The position numbers and the translations under genes were made by a program. Below are positions 5,586 through 11,525 of a DNA stretch of 32,982 nucleotides, one piece after another; within the stretch, counting starts at the first letter, position 1; every line of letters starts with the position of its first letter. The stretch is from a virus: IMG/VR virus record IMGVR_UViG_3300035666_000105, positions 1-32,982 of that record. One strand, 5' to 3'. The notes below the pieces were generated by a model. It was not told where the DNA came from. It searched no databases and saw nothing but the letters and a program-made list of their open reading frames with translations.

Positions 5586-5799
5586 TAAAATAGGCACGTT
5601 ATTATGTGAGCTGCGTGAAACCCAGAACACAGTAAAAGAAGTCAGAGCTGATTTAGTACGAGCAGCCTTTGAAGCTGGGCTAGATCAAAACACAGCATTA
5701 AAGATAAACGTAGCAGATTGGCTTGATGGGTATTTGGTGGCACAAGGTATCGTGCCTGATTATCGTAAGATTGAAGCAGCAGAATTTAACAATTACTAG
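5569..5799 (+). CDS. Hypothetical 76-aa early protein
   Basis: A 76-residue protein of unknown function, mostly helical: a possible coiled coil near the start (LCELRETQNTVKEVRADLVR) then WLDGYLVAQGIVPDYRKIE. The frame is open further upstream to 5527, but AGAGGAAAC just before the ATG at 5569 is the credible ribosome site, so the shorter start is chosen. It overlaps the previous gene by 17 bases, and an AGGAG site for the next gene follows its stop. Confidence 0.6.
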   Translation: MTELNNKIGTLLCELRETQNTVKEVRADLVRAAFEAGLDQNTALKINVADWLDGYLVAQGIVPDYRKIEAAEFNNY

Positions 5800-5809
5800 G
5801 AGTTATAAA

Positions 5810-6061
5810 ATGGCACAATATGAGCAACGTGATAACAGTGGCGCACTATTTAGGAATGAAAAAAAGACTGAAAGCAAGCACCCAGACTATCAAGGTGACT
5901 GCTTGGTCAATGGAGTTAAGATGCGTATGTCAGCATGGCTTAAAGAATCTAACGGCAAAAAGTTTATGAGCCTAGCGTTCAGTGAGCCGTTTGTCCCACA
6001 AGGTCAGCCAGTTAAAAAAGCTGATCCTATGGATGATTTGGAATCGGATTTTCCGTTTTAA
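5810..6061 (+). CDS. Small ssDNA-binding-like protein with SSB-type tail
   Basis: An 83-residue protein. The core (NSGALFRNEKKTESKHPDYQ, then GDCLVNGVKMRMSAWLKESNGKKFMSL) is the compact beta domain of a widespread phage/DUF736-like group, in which GALF-x-NEK and a W-x-K-x(n)-G-K-F segment recur. The C-terminus is acidic and ends DDLESDFPF, close to the DDDIPF tip through which bacterial SSB recruits partner enzymes. With ERF upstream, a role in single-strand DNA binding or partner recruitment is reasonable but inferred. The frame extends to 5723, yet GGAG before the ATG at 5810 decides the start. Confidence 0.65.
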   Translation: MAQYEQRDNSGALFRNEKKTESKHPDYQGDCLVNGVKMRMSAWLKESNGKKFMSLAFSEPFVPQGQPVKKADPMDDLESDFPF

Positions 6062-6063
6062 TC

Positions 6064-6234
6064 ATGGCTACTAAAAACCCAATTACTGGTGACTTAATCA
6101 AAAGCAAATACAGCGACAGCTATGCTGATAAGTTTGATGCTATCTTTCGTAAGCCTAAAGACAAGCCAAAAGTTAATTGGGTTGATGCTTTTTCTGATAA
6201 AGATTTAGAGGAGTTAAAAGATGATGAAACGTAA
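6064..6234 (+). CDS. 56-aa conserved-looking phage protein
   Basis: A 56-residue charged protein starting two bases after the previous stop. The opening TKNPITGDLIKSK and the following SYADKFDAIFRK resemble a short protein I have seen repeatedly in phages of proteobacteria, but no function is known to me. It has no membrane segment. Its 3' end contains the GAGGAG ribosome site and first codons of the next gene (14-base overlap). Confidence 0.6.
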   Translation: MATKNPITGDLIKSKYSDSYADKFDAIFRKPKDKPKVNWVDAFSDKDLEELKDDET

Positions 6235-6508
6235 TCTAATAGCATTAACCCTACTGTTTTGCACTACCGCTAATGCTGAAGCTATAATGTGGTGTTTAAA
6301 CGAGAATGGCAATAAGATAGTTTTAACCGATGAATTATGCGCCAACAAAAAATCAATGATTGCCTATGTTTTAAGCAATAACTCGGAAACAATGATGGGC
6401 TGCTGGACTAATGATTCATTAGCAGTTCATGTTCTATGGTCTGGTCAACACTTTAGGTCTTATGACTATAATGGCTGGACAATAGTTAAAAAAGACTCAA
6501 CGATGTGA
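6221..6508 (+). CDS. Small secreted periplasmic protein
   Basis: A 95-residue protein with a clear signal peptide: basic start (MMKRN), hydrophobic core (LIALTLLF), and a likely signal peptidase site after TANA at about residue 19. The mature part, about 76 residues, has three cysteines (MWC, ELC, GCW) and aromatic strands (HVLWSGQHFRSYDYNGW), suggesting a small disulfide-bonded beta domain in the periplasm. GAGGAG lies a good distance before the start. Similar secreted phage proteins exist without known role. In an early operon, alteration of the envelope or exclusion of rival phages is a reasonable guess. Confidence 0.65.
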   Translation: MMKRNLIALTLLFCTTANAEAIMWCLNENGNKIVLTDELCANKKSMIAYVLSNNSETMMGCWTNDSLAVHVLWSGQHFRSYDYNGWTIVKKDSTM

Positions 6509-6516
6509 GGTGTATT

Positions 6517-6732
6517 ATGACTTGCTACAAACAGTGCAACCAGGGTCGTGACTGTGACTGCGATAGAAGTGGTGATCGAGCAGCAGTGGTCATTAGTGGA
6601 TTAATACTTATAGCTGTTCTGGCTATGGGCTTTGGTATATACAAGCTGGTTAAACCCAGCACAGGCTCACCATGCAGCGTTGAGGTTAAGTTTAAAGACA
6701 GCACTGCCACCTACATAGGTCGCAGCGTATGA
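6517..6732 (+). CDS. Cys-rich single-pass membrane protein
   Basis: A 71-residue membrane protein. The N-terminal segment is strikingly Cys-rich (MTCYKQCNQGRDCDCDRS, four Cys in 15 residues), followed by one membrane helix at about 25-46 (VVISGLILIAVLAMGFGIY) and a 20-residue tail with another Cys. The ATG at 6517 with GAGG eight bases upstream is preferred over the in-frame GTG at 6505. The Cys cluster could bind metal or form disulfides, depending on topology. Together with the secreted protein just upstream it forms an envelope-directed pair; role unknown. Confidence 0.6.
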   Translation: MTCYKQCNQGRDCDCDRSGDRAAVVISGLILIAVLAMGFGIYKLVKPSTGSPCSVEVKFKDSTATYIGRSV

Positions 6733-6908
6733 ATGAAGTATGGCAACTTACAGAACACATCCGCTTTCTGACAGAAGGCATGAAATCAGACCATGATATT
6801 ATTATTGATTTAAAAACTGAATTAAAACTAGCGAGAGAACTTATGACTGAAGCACAACTAAAAGAACTAAGAGAATTATTATTAAAAGCCCAACGCAAGA
6901 CCTCATAG
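6729..6908 (+). CDS. 59-aa coiled-coil protein, last gene of early operon
   Basis: A 59-residue, strongly charged and helical protein (IIIDLKTELKLARELMTEAQ, then LKELRELLLKAQRK), probably a short coiled coil. It starts by ATGA overlap with the preceding membrane protein gene and has no clear ribosome site of its own, so it relies on coupling. Its stop is followed within six bases by a GC-rich hairpin. No family recognised. Confidence 0.55.
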   Translation: MNEVWQLTEHIRFLTEGMKSDHDIIIDLKTELKLARELMTEAQLKELRELLLKAQRKTS

Positions 6909-6913
6909 ACGAT

Positions 6914-6937
6914 TGCCGCATGGTCGGCATTGTCTTT
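6914..6937 (+). terminator. Probable terminator of the early operon
   Basis: TGCCG (6914-6918) and CGGCA (6925-6929) form a perfect five-base stem with a six-base loop, followed by TTGTCTTT. It lies just after the last plus-strand gene, where the two transcription directions meet. The stem is short and the T-run broken, so it may be leaky. Confidence 0.4.
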
Positions 6938-6969
6938 CCAGAGATACTAGAGCCTGTGGATCATGAACT

Positions 6970-6986
6970 GCTTAATGCTTTTAAGC
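6970..6986. terminator. AT-rich hairpin at the convergence point
   Basis: GCTTAA (6970-6975) pairs with TTAAGC (6981-6986) around a five-base loop, between the last early gene and the end of the spanin gene. It is symmetric and could end transcription weakly from either side, but no long T-run follows on either strand. Confidence 0.25.
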
Positions 6987-6989
6987 TGC

Positions 6990-7460
6990 TTATTTATTTG
7001 CAGAACTCTCGTACCAATCAATCAAAGCATTTAACTGGTCACGTATCTGCTTTGCTTGCTCAAAATTCTCTATGACGTTGGTGAGGACTTCTGTGTCTGT
7101 AGCGGTATTGGTGCTGGTGGTCGTTTGAGTAGTTCCTGCGGTGGCTGTGGGCAAACCTGTAAGGGCTGCGTTCCACAACTGCAAAGCATCATTGTCAGCA
7201 AAACAAATCCTGTTATCCGTAACATTTTTAACTTTACCTTTCAAAGCTCGATAAACAACAACCTGCTCGATCTGCTTGTTTTGAAACTTAAGCACAGCCT
7301 CTCTAGCATAATCGTCATAGGCTTGTTGCAGTTCTATGGTTGCTTGTAATGACTTCTTTAGTGCTGCATCGTGTCGCCAACCATTGACAGTCCACCCTGC
7401 TATAAAAGCAACCAGCACACCGCCAGCAATCAACGCATACTTTAAATTAAACGGTATCAC
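6990..7460 (-). CDS. Rz: Rz-like i-spanin
   Basis: The inner-membrane spanin subunit, 156 residues. Residues 8-27 form one N-terminal membrane anchor (YALIAGGVLVAFIAGW), followed by a long periplasmic coiled coil, then the Rz-like element RICFADNDALQLWNAALTG at about 83-101 and a Thr-rich linker. Spanins fuse inner and outer membranes in the last step of lysis. A second gene, the outer-membrane partner, is read in the +1 frame inside it, as in lambda. Its start overlaps the stop of the 62-residue holin candidate as ATGA. It is the last gene of the late operon. Confidence 0.85.
   Translation of the reverse strand: MIPFNLKYALIAGGVLVAFIAGWTVNGWRHDAALKKSLQATIELQQAYDDYAREAVLKFQNKQIEQVVVYRALKGKVKNVTDNRICFADNDALQLWNAALTGLPTATAGTTQTTTSTNTATDTEVLTNVIENFEQAKQIRDQLNALIDWYESSANK
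7070..7225 (-). CDS. Rz1: Rz1-like o-spanin lipoprotein, embedded in Rz
   Basis: A 51-residue ORF wholly inside the Rz gene in the +1 frame. It has the features of Rz1: a short signal sequence (MLRITGFVLLTMM), a lipobox L-C-S-C ending at Cys17, and a mature part rich in proline (QVCPQPPQELL, KRPPAPIP). The lipoprotein would sit in the outer membrane and pair with the Rz protein across the periplasm. The mature form is only about 35 residues, close to the short lambda Rz1. AAGG lies about 11 bases before the start. Embedded organisation, lipobox and proline content together make this convincing, although it is too short for routine gene calling. Confidence 0.8.
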   Translation of the reverse strand: MLRITGFVLLTMMLCSCGTQPLQVCPQPPQELLKRPPAPIPLQTQKSSPTS

Positions 7461-7645
7461 TTGGACACGCCAGTGGTAGTTAAGAACCGTAAGACCACAT
7501 TAACCCCTGCAGCAAGCCCGATTAATGCTAGGAATACCCTTGGGTCAAAGTAACCTTGAACTAGCGTTAGAGATGCCTCTACTGCTGCGCCAACGGCAAC
7601 TGCTACGTTAAACCAAAGTGTCTTTGACTTATACCACTTTTTCAT
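7457..7645 (-). CDS. Small two-helix membrane protein, holin candidate
   Basis: A 62-residue protein with a basic start (MKKWYKSKTLWFN), two hydrophobic segments at about 13-30 and 36-53, and a short basic end. The WFN start and the NVVLRFLTT end match small membrane proteins commonly placed next to phage endolysins. It sits exactly between endolysin and spanins, overlapping the endolysin stop and the Rz start by four bases each. A pinholin or class II holin is the likely role. The 95- and 74-residue membrane proteins upstream are rivals for it. Confidence 0.65.
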   Translation of the reverse strand: MKKWYKSKTLWFNVAVAVGAAVEASLTLVQGYFDPRVFLALIGLAAGVNVVLRFLTTTGVSK

Positions 7646-8082
7646 GCAATGCCTTTGGTGTATTTTGTTTTGCCTTTGCCAAAGTGTGCAGTAAGCACTT
7701 CTCTACGGTTACGAGGATCAACACTTAAATGAATCCATGTGCCTTCATAGATAATCTGGTCAAATTTAATCGGTGACTCAGCTATCTTGTTTGCTACTTC
7801 TTTAGGCGTACCAAACTTAGGACACGTGAAATCAACGGCATAACCCAGTACGTGCGCAGATAGATCACCGCTTCCAATAGCACGATTAAGAGCAAGGCAA
7901 CGATAACCACTAGATATGCGGATGCTATTATTGCCCAGTAAACTACGAACCTGCTCCAGCGTTGCAGCCAGCATACGCAGTTTTTCAGTAACGACTGCTG
8001 GTGGCGTGTTGTCGATGCCTTTGCGTGTTGCTGTCTCTGATGCGGTAAACTCATTTAGATTAAAATGCTCTGAAAGCATCAT
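7642..8082 (-). CDS. Endolysin, M15-type L,D/D,D-peptidase
   Basis: A 146-residue peptidoglycan peptidase of the M15 (VanY/DacA-like, M15A) group, which cuts peptide crosslinks rather than glycan strands. The zinc ligands are visible: H77 and D84 in SAHVLGYAVDF, and H118 in TWIHLSV. SSGYRCLALNRAIG (about 57-70) is the usual preceding loop with the substrate-binding Arg. The family length is about 140 residues, so it is complete. No signal peptide, so it needs a holin. It overlaps membrane-protein genes on both sides by four bases, which defines the lysis cassette. The N-terminal LSEHFNLNEFTASETA is typical of this group. Confidence 0.9.
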   Translation of the reverse strand: MMLSEHFNLNEFTASETATRKGIDNTPPAVVTEKLRMLAATLEQVRSLLGNNSIRISSGYRCLALNRAIGSGDLSAHVLGYAVDFTCPKFGTPKEVANKIAESPIKFDQIIYEGTWIHLSVDPRNRREVLTAHFGKGKTKYTKGIA

Positions 8083-8303
8083 CTACGTTTTTCCATAAGG
8101 TCAAATAATTTGCCAATCATGTCTTTTAACTCTTTAACGTCCTGCCGATAATCGTCTTTAGATACGTAATCTTTAGGCAATTCCTCACGCAGTTTAGCTA
8201 AGTCAGCTTTAAGTTCTTGTGATGCAGTCCATAACATACGCAAAACCCAGCCAAAGACTGAGCCTATTGTCATAATGACAATGTTTAATAAGCCCTGATC
8301 CAT
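8079..8303 (-). CDS. Membrane-anchored coiled-coil protein in lysis cassette
   Basis: A 74-residue protein with one N-terminal membrane helix (about 5-26, LNIVIMTIGSVFGWVLRMLW) and a charged helical remainder (LKADLAKLREEL, DVKELKDMIGKLFDLMEKRR) likely to form a coiled coil. Similar one-helix proteins occur beside phage endolysins and are often called holin accessory or antiholin, without proof. The start at 8303 has AAGG at a rather long distance. The stop overlaps the endolysin start (ATGA), so both are expressed together. A role in timing lysis is inference. Confidence 0.6.
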   Translation of the reverse strand: MDQGLLNIVIMTIGSVFGWVLRMLWTASQELKADLAKLREELPKDYVSKDDYRQDVKELKDMIGKLFDLMEKRR

Positions 8304-8307
8304 GACA

Positions 8308-8661
8308 TTAGATACCTTGACCTGGCACGATATAAACAGTAGCAGCTACTGATGCCAAGCCACTAAAGAATGTTCCTGTAGCAAAGCGTAGTATCTCGAT
8401 TGCGCCTGGCAATAATACGATGGCTGCCGATGGAGTTCCTGCTATTGGTGCTACGGCATTGGCTGTGGCCTCTGCTGCAGTTGAGCCAGCACCTAAAAAA
8501 ACAGTAACGGTGCCAGAATTAACTACACGATATTGACCAGTGCTTTGGCCATCAAATTTTGCTAACACAGGTGCTTGTAAACCTGCTGGTGCTACGGCTG
8601 CTGCCGCAACAACAAGCGTGTTGCCAAGTGGTGCAAATGCTATTTGTGAATTACTTGCCAT
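8308..8661 (-). CDS. Small beta-rich virion-type protein
   Basis: A 117-residue Ala/Val/Gly-rich protein, mostly short beta strands (YRVVNSGTVTVFLGAG, AIVLLPGAIEILRFATG). The frame is open to 8715, but AGGAG eight bases before the ATG at 8661 (MASNSQIAF) decides the start. The composition resembles its virion neighbours, so a minor structural or decoration protein is the best guess, despite its place between membrane-protein genes. It overlaps the 95-residue gene by 22 bases. Confidence 0.6.
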   Translation of the reverse strand: MASNSQIAFAPLGNTLVVAAAAVAPAGLQAPVLAKFDGQSTGQYRVVNSGTVTVFLGAGSTAAEATANAVAPIAGTPSAAIVLLPGAIEILRFATGTFFSGLASVAATVYIVPGQGI

Positions 8662-8927
8662 AATACTTCTCCTAAAATTAAACCTACTACGCCACCTAAA
8701 ACAGTTGCCACCCAATCTAAAACATCAGCAGTGTGGTTTGGATGTTTGTAATCATACACTTCTTTAAGAAGTGCTATCAATGCTACAGCTACAATAGACC
8801 ATGATCCAATAACAACATTAAACCCTATGCCAAGAATTAAACCACACCAAAAATGTGCTTGTAGATCAGCACGTACTGGAATTTTAGGACTTGATAGTTT
8901 AGATAATAGTGAGAATAGTTTTTTCAT
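8640..8927 (-). CDS. Membrane protein, holin or antiholin candidate
   Basis: A 95-residue protein with a basic N-terminal part (LLSKLSSPKIPVRADLQAHF) and hydrophobic segments at about 28-40, 43-55 and 71-90, between which lies the polar loop KEVYDYKHPNHTADVLDW. The loop pattern (E-x2-YD-x(n)-AD-x-LDW-x-A-x2-GG) recurs in phage membrane proteins near lysis genes. It is the first gene of the lysis block, directly after the large adhesin. Two to three membrane passes would suit a class I or II holin. Which of the three membrane proteins is the true holin cannot be decided here. Confidence 0.6.
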   Translation of the reverse strand: MKKLFSLLSKLSSPKIPVRADLQAHFWCGLILGIGFNVVIGSWSIVAVALIALLKEVYDYKHPNHTADVLDWVATVLGGVVGLILGEVLWQVIHK

Positions 8928-8938
8928 ATATTTAACCT

Positions 8939-11320
8939 CTAATAGTTAATTAGTAAGCGTTTATTTTTACGTCTGGTGTACATATACTGACCGAGTTGTA
9001 CAAAAAAGTCCCAGCCATCATTGTTGCCAGCATCTACGTTAAATTGTGAAATAGGTGCAAACCATGTTGCACCACCAATAGCATTAATGTCTTGTATTGT
9101 TAAGTATGATGCGTTCACCGTACCAGATGCTTGTGTCAATGTAGCTTGTGTGCCAGGCGTAGTTGATTGTAAAAACTTCTGATTTGAACCTGATGTAGCA
9201 AATGCGCCTGTGGTCGATGTTGCGCTGGCTTTTAATTGCACCGTTCCAGCAGTAATTGTAAAGGCTCTTGTTGAACCTTGAGTTAAAGCATCTTGAAAAG
9301 CAAATGTGCCACCAAGGCCAAAAAATGTAATTGGGAAATCTAAAGTTTTTGCAGCAGTAGTAATGTTATTTGTCCCACTAGTGGCAGCAAAAGTAGTTAC
9401 GTTTGCTCCAGCAGTTAAAGTCATACCTGCACTAAAAGTTGCACCACCATATATTGTTCTTGTTGAGTTAGGTATTGTTCCGCTAAAGCCAGTAAAGTTT
9501 ACAGTTTTATACACAGCAGATGTATCTGTAAGTGTATAAGTACCAGTTGTATAATTAAAGTTTAATGCTTGCGCTTCAGTCATTGACCCTGTAGATACAG
9601 TAGTTGCAGTAGCAGAGTTATTAGATATATTTACTGTAGGAGTACCTGTGTAACTAAAACCAGTAGTTGACGCAGTATTCCAAACAGTACCTGATCCTCT
9701 AGTCGTTATATTTCCTGTACCAAACGCAATAACTCTAGTATTGGTATTAGTCGAGTTAAACAATCCTGTGCTTAATACATTATTATTAATGTCTAAAATG
9801 CCTGATGTTAATGTACTTGTAGCTGTTAAACCTGTTGTCAAATTATCCGCAAGTTTTATAGTCCCATTATTAACGCTTGAAAAATTAAACGATTGTGTAA
9901 ATGCAACGGCAGCAGAAGTAATAGTTTGGGTTATGCCATACCCAACAAAAGTTATTGTACCCGTACCTGTAGTTGTTATAGCTGAACTTAAAGTAAAGTC
10001 ACCATAATATGGTGTTGATATTGTACCTGTTGCAAGTGTCATTGCATTTGATCGCGTTGACGCATTTAATGTACCGGTAGCAAAAGCGGTATCAATTGTG
10101 ATTGTGGCAGATGTATTTAACCCTGTATTTTCAATAATTACGGTATCTTGTGCTAAAGGAAAGTTATTTACGTTTACCGCACCGCCTGAAGTTAAAGCCC
10201 AAGCTATAGAAGTCCAGTTTCCACCTGCTGCAAGATTCCAATACTTATTTGCGCCAGCAACAAAAGTAATGCCTGAATTATTAGTGTTATTTCCTAATCT
10301 TGTACCTGATAAAGTACCTACAGATCCTGTAATTGCAATGTCTCTAAAATCAACATCAGCTAATGTTGCTACAGATCCATTTAAAGTTAGAGTTCTTTGT
10401 GTACCTAGCACATCACTTCTTACGTTACATCTACGTGTTGGTGCATTAGCAGTTCCTAAAGTTAATACACCATTTACAGTTTGGTTTGCGCTTAAAGCTA
10501 AATTCCTGTACCCATTTCCTGCTGGACTACCAATACTTAAATTATTAAATGTATTAACACCTGTAATAATTCCCGTTGTACCAGTTCCAGCAGCAAAAGA
10601 TAAATTATAAAATGTTATACCACCACCAGCAACAGTGTTAGTACCACCAGACGTACAAGAAATAGTAGATGTACCAGCGTTAAATGTAAGACCACCAGTA
10701 GAACTATTAGTAAAGGTAGTAGATACAGTTACTATTGATGAGCCTAAAGTTACAGCTTTTGTATTTGAGTTTGAATTTATCCCAAAAGTTGTGCATGTAA
10801 CATTGTAGTTATTAGTTACTAATGACCCATTGAGTATAGATATAGTATTTGTTGTTGATAATGCACTACCTAATGTCCACTCCCCTCCACCACCATTAAA
10901 AAGCAAGCCTATATTGCTTAAACTAACACCATTAGATGTAAGCGTTTTACCCGTTGTCGTTGCCACAAAAGATATGGATGCGCCTGTTGTTGCTGAACAA
11001 GTAAAATTACTTGCCGGTAATGTCATTGAACCATAGCAATGTAATGCTGCTGTAGCGCCCATAGTAAGTGTCATTACAGCATCTAAAGCACCCCCAGCAC
11101 CGCCTGTACTAAAGTCTTGGCATACAGCAGGTGCAGCAGATGTACCTGTTACGGTAACAGCAAAAGGAGCTAAAAGTGTATTAGAGTTAGCGTCAAAGAT
11201 TACATCATCTACAGCCGTAGGTGCACTTGCACCACTAGCACCGCCTGAAGTTGCTGCCCAGTTTGTTGTTGATGTGGCATTCCAGTTGCCCGAACCACCT
11301 ACCCAATATCTAGTTGCCAT
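8939..11320 (-). CDS. Large repetitive adhesin-like fibre protein
   Basis: A 793-residue protein very rich in Thr, Ser, Gly, Asn and Ala, made of many short beta strands, most likely a beta-helix or beta-solenoid fibre. Two copies of a module are visible: YWVGGSGNW near residue 5 with DDVIFD at 39-44, and KYWNLAAGGNW near 359 with AQDTVIIEN at 390-398. The last part (IGGATWFAPISQFNVDAGNN, then DGWDFF) ends in a basic tail YTRRKNKRLLINY. Such modules occur in phage and bacterial surface adhesins. It lies downstream of the tailspike, so a second host-contacting fibre is likely. There is no virion-binding domain that I recognise. Confidence 0.7.
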   Translation of the reverse strand: MATRYWVGGSGNWNATSTTNWAATSGGASGASAPTAVDDVIFDANSNTLLAPFAVTVTGTSAAPAVCQDFSTGGAGGALDAVMTLTMGATAALHCYGSMTLPASNFTCSATTGASISFVATTTGKTLTSNGVSLSNIGLLFNGGGGEWTLGSALSTTNTISILNGSLVTNNYNVTCTTFGINSNSNTKAVTLGSSIVTVSTTFTNSSTGGLTFNAGTSTISCTSGGTNTVAGGGITFYNLSFAAGTGTTGIITGVNTFNNLSIGSPAGNGYRNLALSANQTVNGVLTLGTANAPTRRCNVRSDVLGTQRTLTLNGSVATLADVDFRDIAITGSVGTLSGTRLGNNTNNSGITFVAGANKYWNLAAGGNWTSIAWALTSGGAVNVNNFPLAQDTVIIENTGLNTSATITIDTAFATGTLNASTRSNAMTLATGTISTPYYGDFTLSSAITTTGTGTITFVGYGITQTITSAAVAFTQSFNFSSVNNGTIKLADNLTTGLTATSTLTSGILDINNNVLSTGLFNSTNTNTRVIAFGTGNITTRGSGTVWNTASTTGFSYTGTPTVNISNNSATATTVSTGSMTEAQALNFNYTTGTYTLTDTSAVYKTVNFTGFSGTIPNSTRTIYGGATFSAGMTLTAGANVTTFAATSGTNNITTAAKTLDFPITFFGLGGTFAFQDALTQGSTRAFTITAGTVQLKASATSTTGAFATSGSNQKFLQSTTPGTQATLTQASGTVNASYLTIQDINAIGGATWFAPISQFNVDAGNNDGWDFFVQLGQYMYTRRKNKRLLINY

Positions 11321-11323
11321 TTA

Positions 11324-11494
11324 TTAATCCTCTACAGTTGGGGCAGTAACAATTGCATACCAATCATCAAATCTTGCTTGTTTCATTGCATCAATTTGCT
11401 CATCTGACAAACCATGATTTTCTTCTAGGACAATAGCATCCTTAAAGGTATGTCCATTTTTAATAAATTCAAATTCTATTGATTGAAAAGCCAT
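11324..11494 (-). CDS. 56-aa protein between tailspike and adhesin
   Basis: A 56-residue acidic protein with AAGGA six bases before its start. The sequence (FEFIKNGHTFKDAIVLEENH, then GLSDEQIDAMKQARFDDW) looks like a small conserved phage protein often found near receptor-binding genes. No function is known to me. Position between the tailspike and the large fibre suggests an assembly helper or small fibre-attachment protein; this is inference only. Confidence 0.65.
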   Translation of the reverse strand: MAFQSIEFEFIKNGHTFKDAIVLEENHGLSDEQIDAMKQARFDDWYAIVTAPTVED

Positions 11495-11525
11495 GTTGCG
11501 TCCTTAAGCTAAAAAGCGTAATTTT

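Noticed and set aside
6920-7075. Plus-strand ORF of 51 codons starting MVGIVFPEILEPVDHELLNA
   Set aside because: It has no ribosome site, begins within the proposed terminator hairpin and runs antisense into the 3' end of Rz/Rz1; the protein-like look of its first 30 residues is noted but not enough.
9306-11036. Several plus-strand open frames of 68-170 codons opposite the adhesin gene
   Set aside because: They mirror the low-complexity Thr/Ser/Gly codons of the minus-strand gene, are Val/Pro/Lys-rich without domain pattern, and lack ribosome sites.
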